Assembly (NCBI GenBank): GCA_964470195.1
Contig: CAYYBG010000008.1
Span: 1-61,238, forward strand
Direction of reading: 5' to 3'
DNA from: RFPI01 sp964470195
GTDB taxonomy: Bacteria; Pseudomonadota; Gammaproteobacteria; Burkholderiales; Methylophilaceae
Length of the DNA: 61,238 nucleotides
A model generated the notes under the pieces. That model was not told where the DNA came from. It saw nothing but the letters and a program-made list of their open reading frames with translations, and did not search any database. Below are positions 36,664 to 44,673 of the stretch, piece after piece. The position numbers and the translations under genes are program-made. How positions within the stretch are numbered: position 1 is the first letter of the stretch; the number at the start of each line of letters is the position of its first letter.

Positions 36664-37476
36664 ATGAAAAAAATTAATATTAATCCCTTATTAATTGTTT
36701 GTCTGATGAGTTTTAGTTTGTCCAGTCTTGCAGCTGATAACACAACTGCTGCTTCAGTAAATGGAAAAGTAATTAAGCAAACAACCTTAGACTACATCAT
36801 AAAAGATGCTTCTGATAGAGGACAGAAAGTAGATGATAATGAAAAGGATGCAATCATTAACAGATTGATTTCCAATGAATTAATCTACCAAGAGGCAGTT
36901 AAAGCTGGAATAGATAAAAGAAATGATATTCTAATTCGTGAGGAGTTAGCTAAACGCGAGCTAGTGATCAATGCCTACTTACAAGATTTTATAAAAAACA
37001 ATCCAATTCCAGAGTCGGATATTAAAGCTGAATACCAAAAATTTAAGAACGAGCTTGGTAATAAAGAATTTAAAGTCAGTCATATTTTGTTGGACTCAGA
37101 AGCTGACGCTGTTCAAGTAATTAATCAAATTAATAAAGGCGCAGATTTTAATAAGGTGGCGACTGAAAAGTCTCGCGACCCAAGCGTAAAAGATAATAAG
37201 GGTGATTTAGGATGGTTCTCGCTTAGTAATATTTTAAAACCATTTAACTTGGTACTTCCATACCTAAGCAAAGGAGCAATATCAAAGGAGCCAATACAGT
37301 CAAAGTATGGCTGGCATGTCATTAAATTGGAAGATAGTCGCGATGTGGTTGCTCCAGAATATGACAAGGTGAAAGACTCACTGCAAAAACAAATAAGTAA
37401 AAGACAGCTTGAAAAAATGTTAACTGACTTAAGAGCCAAAGCTACTATTGTTGATAACACGAAACCCAAAAAATAA
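36664..37476 (+). CDS. Periplasmic parvulin-type peptidyl-prolyl isomerase
   Basis: 270 residues. A signal peptide (LLIVCLMSFSLSSLAA) is followed by a SurA/PrsA-like N-terminal helical part (about 28-125) and a single parvulin domain (about 137-233: FKVSHILLDSEADA; GDLGWFSLSNI; SKYGWHVIKLED). Such proteins help fold or protect unfolded outer-membrane and exported proteins in the periplasm. Its position after the porin and coiled-coil genes suggests a dedicated chaperone for TpsA, TpsB or the porin. The ribosome binding site is AGGA. Confidence 0.87.
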   Translation: MKKININPLLIVCLMSFSLSSLAADNTTAASVNGKVIKQTTLDYIIKDASDRGQKVDDNEKDAIINRLISNELIYQEAVKAGIDKRNDILIREELAKRELVINAYLQDFIKNNPIPESDIKAEYQKFKNELGNKEFKVSHILLDSEADAVQVINQINKGADFNKVATEKSRDPSVKDNKGDLGWFSLSNILKPFNLVLPYLSKGAISKEPIQSKYGWHVIKLEDSRDVVAPEYDKVKDSLQKQISKRQLEKMLTDLRAKATIVDNTKPKK

Positions 37477-37508
37477 TCTTAAATACTGGCAATTAAATTA
37501 ATATCTAA

Positions 37509-38327
37509 ATGAATGAGCCTTTTTATATACAAACAAGCTTAATGTTATTTTTTGCTGGGATGATTGGGCTCATAGTAGGAAGTTTTATAAATGTCGTCAT
37601 TTATCGTCTTCCTAAGATGATTGAGACCGAATGGAAACAACAACAAGGGATAGAGAAAAATCCAAATATTAAATTTAATTTAATCACTCCTCGGTCTCAA
37701 TGTATTTTCTGTAAACATAACATTCACCCTTTCGAAAATATTCCAGTCCTGAGCTACTTAATTCTCAATGGAAGATGCAGTAAGTGTAAACATAAAATCT
37801 CTATTCGTTATCCATTAATCGAATTTATTAGTGGACTTTCTACTGCCGCATGTTTTGTGCATTTTGGATTTTCATTTATAGCACTAGCAGCAAGTATTTT
37901 CATATTAAGTCTTATTGCGCTTGCCATGATAGATTGGGATACTTATCTGCTGCCAGACATTATCACAATGCCTTTGTTATGGCTTGGGTTGTTATTTAAT
38001 TTAAATGGATATTTTGTTGATATTTATTCAGCAGTGATAGGTGCTGTGTTTGGTTATTTAATTTTATGGAGCATATACTGGATATTTAAATTACTTACTC
38101 ATAAAGAGGGCATGGGATATGGTGACTTCAAGTTATTAGCTGCAGTTGGTGCATGGCTAGGCTATCAAGCACTACCAGAAATAGTTTTAATATCCTCATT
38201 GATGGCATTAGTTATAGGCTTTGGAATGATGAGATACGGTAAACTTAATAAAAATACTCCGATACCATTCGGTCCGTTTATCTCGATTGTAGCAATCATG
38301 ACCACTTTTTATTGGCCGCTTAGTTAA
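37509..38327 (+). CDS. Prepilin peptidase/N-methyltransferase (PilD/GspO family)
   Basis: 272 residues with about seven to eight membrane helices. The N-terminal methyltransferase domain has GSFINVVIYRLP and the zinc tetracysteine (CIFCKH and CSKCKH). The type IV peptidase domain has both catalytic aspartates, in AMIDWDTYLLPD and in GYGDFKLL (GxGDxK). It cleaves and N-methylates prepilins at the inner membrane. It is the only prepilin peptidase in the window and the probable partner of the four pseudopilins at 4.1-13.5 kb, although separated from them by the haemagglutinin locus. Confidence 0.92.
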   Translation: MNEPFYIQTSLMLFFAGMIGLIVGSFINVVIYRLPKMIETEWKQQQGIEKNPNIKFNLITPRSQCIFCKHNIHPFENIPVLSYLILNGRCSKCKHKISIRYPLIEFISGLSTAACFVHFGFSFIALAASIFILSLIALAMIDWDTYLLPDIITMPLLWLGLLFNLNGYFVDIYSAVIGAVFGYLILWSIYWIFKLLTHKEGMGYGDFKLLAAVGAWLGYQALPEIVLISSLMALVIGFGMMRYGKLNKNTPIPFGPFISIVAIMTTFYWPLS

Positions 38328-38446
38328 ACGATGATGGTGCTTGAACTTGATTAAGTTAATGTGACCAAGTCCATTGAGACTACTTAAAGGTAGCAGGCTT
38401 TGAATAGGACGAAGACAAGTCCTCCTTAGCCCTAAGTGTCAAATCA

Positions 38447-38479
38447 GTTAAAGCCGCAGAACTGCGGCTTTAACCTTTT
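38447..38479. terminator. Bidirectional intrinsic terminator
   Basis: A perfect 12-bp stem (38447-38458 with 38463-38474), a GAAC loop, then CCTTTT. It lies between the plus-strand prepilin peptidase and the convergent minus-strand glycosyltransferase and could serve both. Confidence 0.85.
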
Positions 38480-38486
38480 GAGCATG

Positions 38487-39872
38487 TTATTTCCATACAA
38501 TTTTTTCATTAACCATCCATTTCCACCACGCAATCATTCGCCAGTAAGCATCTCTTTGTCTATAGCCTAGTGGTTCTAGCAGACCGAATAGACCTAGTCT
38601 GATGATTTGCCATAATGAGGTGAAGCTGCTCATATAGTAGTCGTTGATGGCTAGTGAGTACCAGGAATAGAAACCGGTAATCATGTAAACCAGAATGGCA
38701 AAAATAACTAGAGAAGGGTATGAAAGTAGGCCATAAAATACGGCCGCTAGGAAACACAGATGACCGATAAATTCTATGATGGGAGCTAGGGTTTCGATGA
38801 AAATTAGGTGAGGAAATGAGAACCATCCTATCATTGGGCTTTTTAATGTAAAAGCTAGGTTCTTATGCCAACTAAGGCTTTGTAATGTGCCCCACATCCA
38901 GCGTATGCGTTGTTTTTTTAGTTGTTGGCGAGTCACGGGAACTCTAGTCCAGCAAATGACATCTGGAATGGTCCAGATATGGTAAGGCAGATTGTGATTA
39001 AGAAAATATTCGTGCAGGGTTAGTATTAATTCAAAGTCTTCGCAGATAGAGGCTTTTCTATAACCACCTACTTGAATGACTGCATCTTTTTTAAACATGG
39101 TGAGTGCGCCGCCTATAATAAGCAGTCCATCAAGATAAGACCAACCTGTTCTCCAACTAGTAAACGATCTTAGGTACTCAATAATTTGCACCCCAACCAA
39201 CACAGGTTGTGAGGTTTTTTTTCGAGTAATTTTTCCATTCTGAATCATCACCTCGTTGCTTGGGATAATAGCGCCACCTAGTGCTTTTAGATTTGGCTCA
39301 TCAATAAATTTGACCATCATTTTGCCCAGTGCTTCGGGGGTGATAATTGAGTCAGCGTCAATACCGCAAATATATTCACCAGCGCAGTATCCGAAAGCCC
39401 AATTCATGCTATCCCATTTACCCGAATGTACTTTATCTATCACTTTTAAATTTTTGTATCGTTTAGATTGATAGACTCTAATTATTTCGGTAACGCTTAA
39501 ACTTGAGCTTGGTTTCTCAGTGCTTGGAAAAAGTTGATATGCGGAAATCATTTTATTTAGCGTGTCATCAGTTGAGCCATCATTTAAAACAATTACTTCA
39601 AAGTTTGGATAATCTGATGAGATAGTTGCATTCACGCTATCAAGAATAGCCTCTGTTTCATTGAATGCAGGAATAATGATGGTGATAAGTGGAGATTTAA
39701 TTTTTTCAAATGGGACTTTATGCATATTTAATAATCGGTATTGAATATGCTTGAGATGTTTCCTTAATAAAAGGGCGACAACAGCATAGCTAAGCAAGGC
39801 GAAAATTAAGTGGATATGAAAAAAATATTCTATGCCACGAATGGCATGACCTACGATATGCACCATATCCAT
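38487..39872 (-). CDS. Family 2 glycosyltransferase, PgaC/BcsA-like
   Basis: 461 residues from the ATG at 39872, which overlaps the upstream stop (TGATG) and has TTGGAG upstream. An N-terminal membrane helix is followed by the GT-A domain: VLNDGSTDDT, GIDADS (DxD), ICEDFELI, and the processive QxxRW-type signature in QQLKKQRIRW. Four or so C-terminal membrane helices make a translocation channel. This architecture fits processive synthases of extracellular polysaccharides such as poly-N-acetylglucosamine or cellulose-like polymers. It is the third gene of a minus-strand operon with a HEAT-like protein and a YaiO barrel. Confidence 0.87.
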   Translation of the reverse strand: MDMVHIVGHAIRGIEYFFHIHLIFALLSYAVVALLLRKHLKHIQYRLLNMHKVPFEKIKSPLITIIIPAFNETEAILDSVNATISSDYPNFEVIVLNDGSTDDTLNKMISAYQLFPSTEKPSSSLSVTEIIRVYQSKRYKNLKVIDKVHSGKWDSMNWAFGYCAGEYICGIDADSIITPEALGKMMVKFIDEPNLKALGGAIIPSNEVMIQNGKITRKKTSQPVLVGVQIIEYLRSFTSWRTGWSYLDGLLIIGGALTMFKKDAVIQVGGYRKASICEDFELILTLHEYFLNHNLPYHIWTIPDVICWTRVPVTRQQLKKQRIRWMWGTLQSLSWHKNLAFTLKSPMIGWFSFPHLIFIETLAPIIEFIGHLCFLAAVFYGLLSYPSLVIFAILVYMITGFYSWYSLAINDYYMSSFTSLWQIIRLGLFGLLEPLGYRQRDAYWRMIAWWKWMVNEKIVWK

Positions 39873-40579
39873 CAAGCATTCTCCAAGTAGCAAGAAATGA
39901 TGCTATTCACAGGTGCATTCAGTTGTTGTTGATGCCAAATTAATAATTGTTTTCTGGGTAGCTCTACAAGCGCTGTAAGCAGTTGAGAGGTTGAAATTAA
40001 TTGCTGCTGGAAAGCCATGCTTAAAGTATCTATTGAGGCGATTCCTTGAATTTTGGCAATGGACAAACAGGCGCTGGCAGACAAAGCTGGGGAGTAGCTA
40101 AGCTTAGTCAGATTGGGCTCAAACATTTTAATGTTGCACATCCCAATGATTTGAATTGCAAGACATTGTTGTTTTATATTTTTGCTGTCTAATGCATTTG
40201 CTAGAAATGACTTATATGGCAACTGAAAAAAAACAGTTAAATAATTTTTTCTTTTGTTTTTAGGCTCTTCTCTCATCAAGGCACTAAAAGCGCAAATAAA
40301 ATCAGAAGGCCTTTTTTGCATATCCGCATTCAAAAGGGAAATTAGCGAGTTAATTTCCTTGCCTGCTTCTCTAGCAATGAGTATTTGATTAAATGAAATT
40401 TTAATTTTGTTTTTAAAATTTAGCTCGTGTTGCTTGTGATAGTGTTTAATTGCAATCACAACGATAAATAACACTATGCTAGACATTAAGATGAATATTA
40501 AATATAGAGCCCACTCAATCAATGGATCAGAAAGCCAATCGTAGGCCAATTTGAGCCCCCTTTCTGGTATAAAAATCAC
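39872..40579 (-). CDS. Membrane-anchored HEAT-repeat-like protein
   Basis: 235 residues if the GTG at 40579 is used, which overlaps the upstream YaiO gene by 53 bases; a later TTG at 40522 is possible. A membrane helix (WALYLIFILMSSIVLFIVVIAI) is followed by an all-helical cytoplasmic region with HEAT-like pairs (QCLAIQIIGMCNIKMFEPNL; SASACLSIAKIQGIASIDTL). The combination YaiO - HEAT protein - GT2 recurs in proteobacteria and suggests an assembly scaffold for the glycosyltransferase. Confidence 0.65.
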   Translation of the reverse strand: MIFIPERGLKLAYDWLSDPLIEWALYLIFILMSSIVLFIVVIAIKHYHKQHELNFKNKIKISFNQILIAREAGKEINSLISLLNADMQKRPSDFICAFSALMREEPKNKRKNYLTVFFQLPYKSFLANALDSKNIKQQCLAIQIIGMCNIKMFEPNLTKLSYSPALSASACLSIAKIQGIASIDTLSMAFQQQLISTSQLLTALVELPRKQLLIWHQQQLNAPVNSIISCYLENA

Positions 40580-41348
40580 CTTGCTTTAGATGCCAAATAG
40601 CAGCAGAAATGCCGATATCTTTAATCCAATAAACTCCATCAATTTGAAGTTGCTCAACATCACTTGCTGATAATTGATTCAGTCCTAAATTGATAGGCTC
40701 TTTGCCAGTGGAATAGCTAATGCCAAATCGATTATTGTTTTCAGGAATCCATTGCAATTGCAAACGATGCGACTGTTCCAGTTGTTGTTTGTCTAGGCTA
40801 GACTGGGTATTGGTATAGGCAATGCGATAATTGGAAAAATATTTCTCCATTGTTAGGCTGAACATATCAGATAGCGAGTCAGAGAAATTTCTCTGTCTGT
40901 AGCTAACAATATACCCATAACCATTGCCTAGAATGCCGTTCCATCCAACTCCATACAGATTTCTAAATAGAAAGTCAGCATTTGTAGTTCTGCCTAATTC
41001 AAGAATAGCCGCGCCATATTTGGTTGGATAGCTATAGTTGATATAAGCCGATTCATCTTCAAGATCAAATCTGCGAACTTTAGAAAGTTCTATAAAAGTA
41101 GTCCCTTTCTCTTTTTGCGGTAAGAAAAGATTTAAATTAGTTGTTTGCCAATTGTCATAGTTGTTAGTCAGCCAGTCATTTGCATGCGAGATCTCAATAT
41201 AAGAATTTTTAAGCTGTGTTGGAGGAATAAAAATCTCTTCATTCTCTAATGAATCTGAGCTCCCCTGGGCATTAAGTAGGTCAGGCCAAACTAACATAAG
41301 CCATATAAGTATGGGGAAAAAGAACAAAAATTGTTTATTTGGAATCAT
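40527..41348 (-). CDS. YaiO-family outer-membrane beta-barrel protein
   Basis: 273 residues with a signal peptide (FLFFFPILIWLMLVWPDLLNA|QG). The mature protein is predicted beta-strand throughout and matches the YaiO pattern (YIEISHANDWLTNNYDNWQ; FIELSKVRRFDLEDESAYI; SLTMEKYFSNYRIAY), ending in GLRLAF with a terminal Phe as in outer-membrane barrels. It is the first gene of the operon with the HEAT-like protein and glycosyltransferase, and probably forms the exit pore for their polysaccharide. Confidence 0.83.
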   Translation of the reverse strand: MIPNKQFLFFFPILIWLMLVWPDLLNAQGSSDSLENEEIFIPPTQLKNSYIEISHANDWLTNNYDNWQTTNLNLFLPQKEKGTTFIELSKVRRFDLEDESAYINYSYPTKYGAAILELGRTTNADFLFRNLYGVGWNGILGNGYGYIVSYRQRNFSDSLSDMFSLTMEKYFSNYRIAYTNTQSSLDKQQLEQSHRLQLQWIPENNNRFGISYSTGKEPINLGLNQLSASDVEQLQIDGVYWIKDIGISAAIWHLKQGDFYTRKGAQIGLRLAF

Positions 41349-41542
41349 TTATCAAATATTAAATCATTTTAATATAATCAGATAGCAAGGATTTTGCATT
41401 GTGGATTTACCCAAGTGGGATATAAAAATGATTTAAAAAATAAGTGAGCAATTTGCCTTTTTGATATAAAGTAAAGCCTGCTTAAAAATAATTAGAAATA
41501 TGGTTGTGTCTCTAAGTTTACTTGCTAATTGAGGGGGTATTA

Positions 41543-43669
41543 ATGAACAAGCCTGTTGATATTCAAACCTTTCATGGGGGTTGCCCGCATGATTGTCCTG
41601 ATACTTGCTCTATGGTTTATACAGTGAAAGATAACAAACTTATCTCTGTTGCTGGAAATCCTGAGCATCCGATGACCCGAGGTGGGTTATGTGTCAAATT
41701 AAAAGACTATGAAAAACGTCACTATCATCCCGATAGACTGTTGTATCCGATGAAAAGAACTGGACCTAAGGGCAGCAAGCAGTTTAAGCGGATTAGTTGG
41801 GATGAGGCATTAGAGGAAATTGCCAGCAAGTGGAAAGCGATTATTGCGACTGATGGACCGCATGCCATTATGCCGAATAGCTATTTGGGTAATCAGGGCT
41901 TGGTGCATGGTTTAAATGGTGGTGATGCTTTTTTTAATCGCATGGGTGCGACGGTGTGTGAACGTACTTTCTGTGGTGAGGGTTCTTGTACTGCTTGGTT
42001 GATGACGGTGGGGCCAACCGCAGGGGTGGATCCGGAGAGTTTTATTCATTCTAAATATATCGTGATTTGGGCGTGTAATTCAGTCAGCACCAATTTACAC
42101 CACTGGCATATTATTCATGAGGCGCAGAAAAAAGGTGCTAAGGTCGCGGTGGTGGATTCATATGCTTCTAAAACTGCCAAGGAAGCTGATTGGCATATCG
42201 CGCCTAAGCCCGGCACTGATGGTGCGTTGGCAATGGCGATGATGCATGTGATTATCAAAGAAGATTTAGTTGATCACGATTATGTAGCAAATTACACCGT
42301 TGGTTTTGCTGAGCTAGCTGAACGCGCCAAGGATAGAACACCAGAATGGGCAGAAAAAATTACTGGCATTCCTGCTGAAGAGATACGCAAGTTTGCTAGA
42401 GAATATGCCACGACGCCGCCCGCTGCTATTCGATTGGGCGTGGCATTAGAGAGAAGCTATGGCGGTAGCCAAGCGATACGTGCAGTCACTTGTTTGCCCG
42501 CTTTAATCGGTGCTTGGCGCCATGTGGGTGGTGGCGCATTGCAGTTCCCAGTGTGGGAACATCCTTATAAATTTGACGTGATTTGCCGTCCAGATTTAAT
42601 CCCAGAGGGCACCCCAGTGGTAAATAATTTGCAGTTGGGCCGTGCGCTAACCGGTGAGCTGAAATTAAAAACACCGATCAAATCCATGATGGTGTGGAAT
42701 ACCAATCCACTCACACAGGCGCCTGAGACTGACAAAATCGCTAAAGGCTTGGCTAGAGAAGATTTGTTCTTGGTGGTGGCCGAGCATTTTATGTCTGACA
42801 CAGCGGCCTATGCCGATATTGTGTTGCCAGCTGCCATGGGTGCAGAGCAGGAAGATATGATTCTATCTTGGGGTCACCTATATCTGACCTATAACCAGAA
42901 ATGTATAGACCCACCGGGGGAGGCGATTCCCAATAATGAAATCTTCAGACGTCTAGCTAAGTTGATGGGCTTTACCGAAGATAATTTCAAATGGAATGAC
43001 AGCGAGTGTTTGGAAAACTATATCGATTGGAACTCACCCACTTGTGAGGGCATTGATTTAGATTATCTGCGTCAGCATGGTTACGCACGCTTAAAAGCAT
43101 TTGGCGACAAAGATGTGAGAGCGCGTCATGCTAAGGGCGAATTTCCTACCCCTACTGGCAAATGTCATTTCTTGGTAGAAGGCGCAAAGAACTTCGTCGC
43201 TGGTCCATTCCGTCAGATGTACGACGGCTTCCAACCCGGTGAGGACTTAGACGCATTGCCCGACTATGTTGCCTCACGCGAGTCGCCAGATACCAACCCA
43301 GCTTTGGCAGCTAAGTATCCTTTGAATATTATTTCGCCTAAGAGTCATGGCTTCTTAAATTCATGTTATGCCAATGTCAGCGAGAAAATTAAAGGCCAAG
43401 GTGAACAGTTTGTATTAATCAATCAACTGGACGCTAAAGCGCGCAATATTAAAGAAGGCGAATTGGTCAAAGTATTTAATGACCGTGGCGCTTTCCAAGC
43501 GGTGGCTAAAATTTCTGATGACGTCAACGCCGGTATCGTGGTCGCCACCTTGGGCTATTGGCGACAACTCAATAACGGCACAGTGAACTGCATCAGCTCT
43601 GCCGAGTTCGGTGATATGGGACACTCAACCACCTTCAGCGATAACTTGGTCGATGTTGCCTTGATGTAA
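41543..43669 (+). CDS. Molybdopterin-dependent oxidoreductase with N-terminal 4Fe-4S site
   Basis: 708 residues from the ATG at 41543, which has a GAGGGGG ribosome binding site; the longer TTG reading adds seven residues without support. The [4Fe-4S] motif is C14-x3-C18-x3-C22-x27-C50. Molybdopterin-binding domains follow (WDEALEEIASKW; AIRLGVALERSYGG; NTNPLTQAP), then a C-terminal dinucleotide-binding domain (HGFLNSCYANV). There is no twin-arginine signal, so it is cytoplasmic. No electron-transfer or membrane subunit is adjacent, and the substrate cannot be read from the sequence. It has its own terminator and is divergent from the yaiO operon. Confidence 0.87.
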   Translation: MNKPVDIQTFHGGCPHDCPDTCSMVYTVKDNKLISVAGNPEHPMTRGGLCVKLKDYEKRHYHPDRLLYPMKRTGPKGSKQFKRISWDEALEEIASKWKAIIATDGPHAIMPNSYLGNQGLVHGLNGGDAFFNRMGATVCERTFCGEGSCTAWLMTVGPTAGVDPESFIHSKYIVIWACNSVSTNLHHWHIIHEAQKKGAKVAVVDSYASKTAKEADWHIAPKPGTDGALAMAMMHVIIKEDLVDHDYVANYTVGFAELAERAKDRTPEWAEKITGIPAEEIRKFAREYATTPPAAIRLGVALERSYGGSQAIRAVTCLPALIGAWRHVGGGALQFPVWEHPYKFDVICRPDLIPEGTPVVNNLQLGRALTGELKLKTPIKSMMVWNTNPLTQAPETDKIAKGLAREDLFLVVAEHFMSDTAAYADIVLPAAMGAEQEDMILSWGHLYLTYNQKCIDPPGEAIPNNEIFRRLAKLMGFTEDNFKWNDSECLENYIDWNSPTCEGIDLDYLRQHGYARLKAFGDKDVRARHAKGEFPTPTGKCHFLVEGAKNFVAGPFRQMYDGFQPGEDLDALPDYVASRESPDTNPALAAKYPLNIISPKSHGFLNSCYANVSEKIKGQGEQFVLINQLDAKARNIKEGELVKVFNDRGAFQAVAKISDDVNAGIVVATLGYWRQLNNGTVNCISSAEFGDMGHSTTFSDNLVDVALM

Positions 43670-43687
43670 CTAGCACTGAGCAATATA

Positions 43688-43717
43688 AAGCCTACTCTAG
43701 TGGTAGGCTTTTTTTTT
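43688..43717 (+). terminator. Intrinsic terminator
   Basis: An 8-bp stem (43688-43695 with 43703-43710), a 7-base loop and a run of nine T residues, directly after the molybdopterin oxidoreductase. Confidence 0.92.
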
Positions 43718-43815
43718 GCTATTGGGATTTTGCTAAATGCGCATTATTTTATTGATGATAATATTCTATATTTTAGTAATATACTGAAGTTTCATCTTGG
43801 TTGAGGTTGAGAAAA

Positions 43816-44403
43816 ATGGCTAATCTCGTGAATACTTTGTCTAGTTACTCGGCAATGCAATCAGCATTTAATCGAGCTTCAAGCTTTTTAAATCTTTCAT
43901 CTTTAGATAATGCGCTCTCGTCATTTTTTGAGACCAACTGGAGTCCGACATCAGTCAGTAGAACATCTATTACAGGCAGAACTTCTGTGGGCGATACCAT
44001 AAAAATGTATGGAACATTTTCTAGTAATCTTTTGATAATAAATAAGGTTCGGATCCGGGGTTAACGGGATTAACTTCAGTTTCACCGGTAATCTCAGTGT
44101 TTTAGCGATGAAACATACGAAGGGTTATGGTCTAGTGTTATTTTTTCCTTAGGGGCTAAACAAGTAGCACTATATGGAGAGATAGATCCTGATGGTCTCT
44201 CCTATGATTTGAACAAAATAAAAGTAAGCAAAGGCGAGTTTGCTTTGTTCCAAGTGAACAACAGTGACAATTATTATTTGTTTATTTCTGATGGTGTCGC
44301 CGGCGTGACTGCCAATGACGTCGTGATACAACTACAAGGGTTAACCTCTATCAGTAGCTTAGATCTTACTAATGGTAATTTGATATTGAGTCATGTTGTT
44401 TAG
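43816..44403 (+). pseudogene. Decayed type I-secreted RTX-family protein
   Basis: Three reading frames each carry part of one sensible protein. Frame one runs from the ATG at 43816 to 44064 (SSFFETNWSPTSVSRTSI...IKMYGTFSSNLLI). Frame two covers about 44045-44103 (FGSGVNGINFSFTGNLSVLA). Frame three runs from about 44104 to the stop at 44403 (DETYEGLWSSVIFSLGAKQV, then KGEFALFQVNNSDNYYLFIS). At least two frameshifts are needed to join them. The last ~55 residues match the end of the RTX protein at 17141 (FISDG, AGV, ANDVVIQL, SISS, DLT, GNL). The RTX repeats themselves are absent. Base-calling errors could also explain the frameshifts, but two in 60 bases favours true decay. Confidence 0.75.
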
Positions 44404-44612
44404 TTAGTAAATTTACCGCAAAAAATATTTTCTACTTTCTCACTCAAGCTTGAGCGCGTGCTTGTATCAATCACTCTCAATTAAGCAAATTTTGCAACAA
44501 TAAGAAAAAAATGCAGGCTTATTCCTGTAGTCAACATTAAGATGAATCGCCCGTCTTGATATAAGCATATGATTTTGCTTAATTAAATTAAATCCATTAA
44601 GTAACTATTATT

Positions 44613-44628
44613 TGGCACAGCGATTGCA
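44613..44628 (+). promoter_or_regulatory. Predicted sigma-54 promoter for eptA
   Basis: TGGCACAGCGATTGCA agrees with the sigma-54 consensus TGGCACG-N4-TTGCW at every defined position except one (A for G at the seventh base), including the exact GG-to-GC spacing. The predicted start of transcription, ~11 bases downstream, leaves a leader of about 36 bases with AAGGG before the eptA ATG at 44674. Confidence 0.75.
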
Positions 44629-44673
44629 AGCCTTAGTCTTTAGTTTTTTGTTTTACTGATAAGGGTGCAATTG

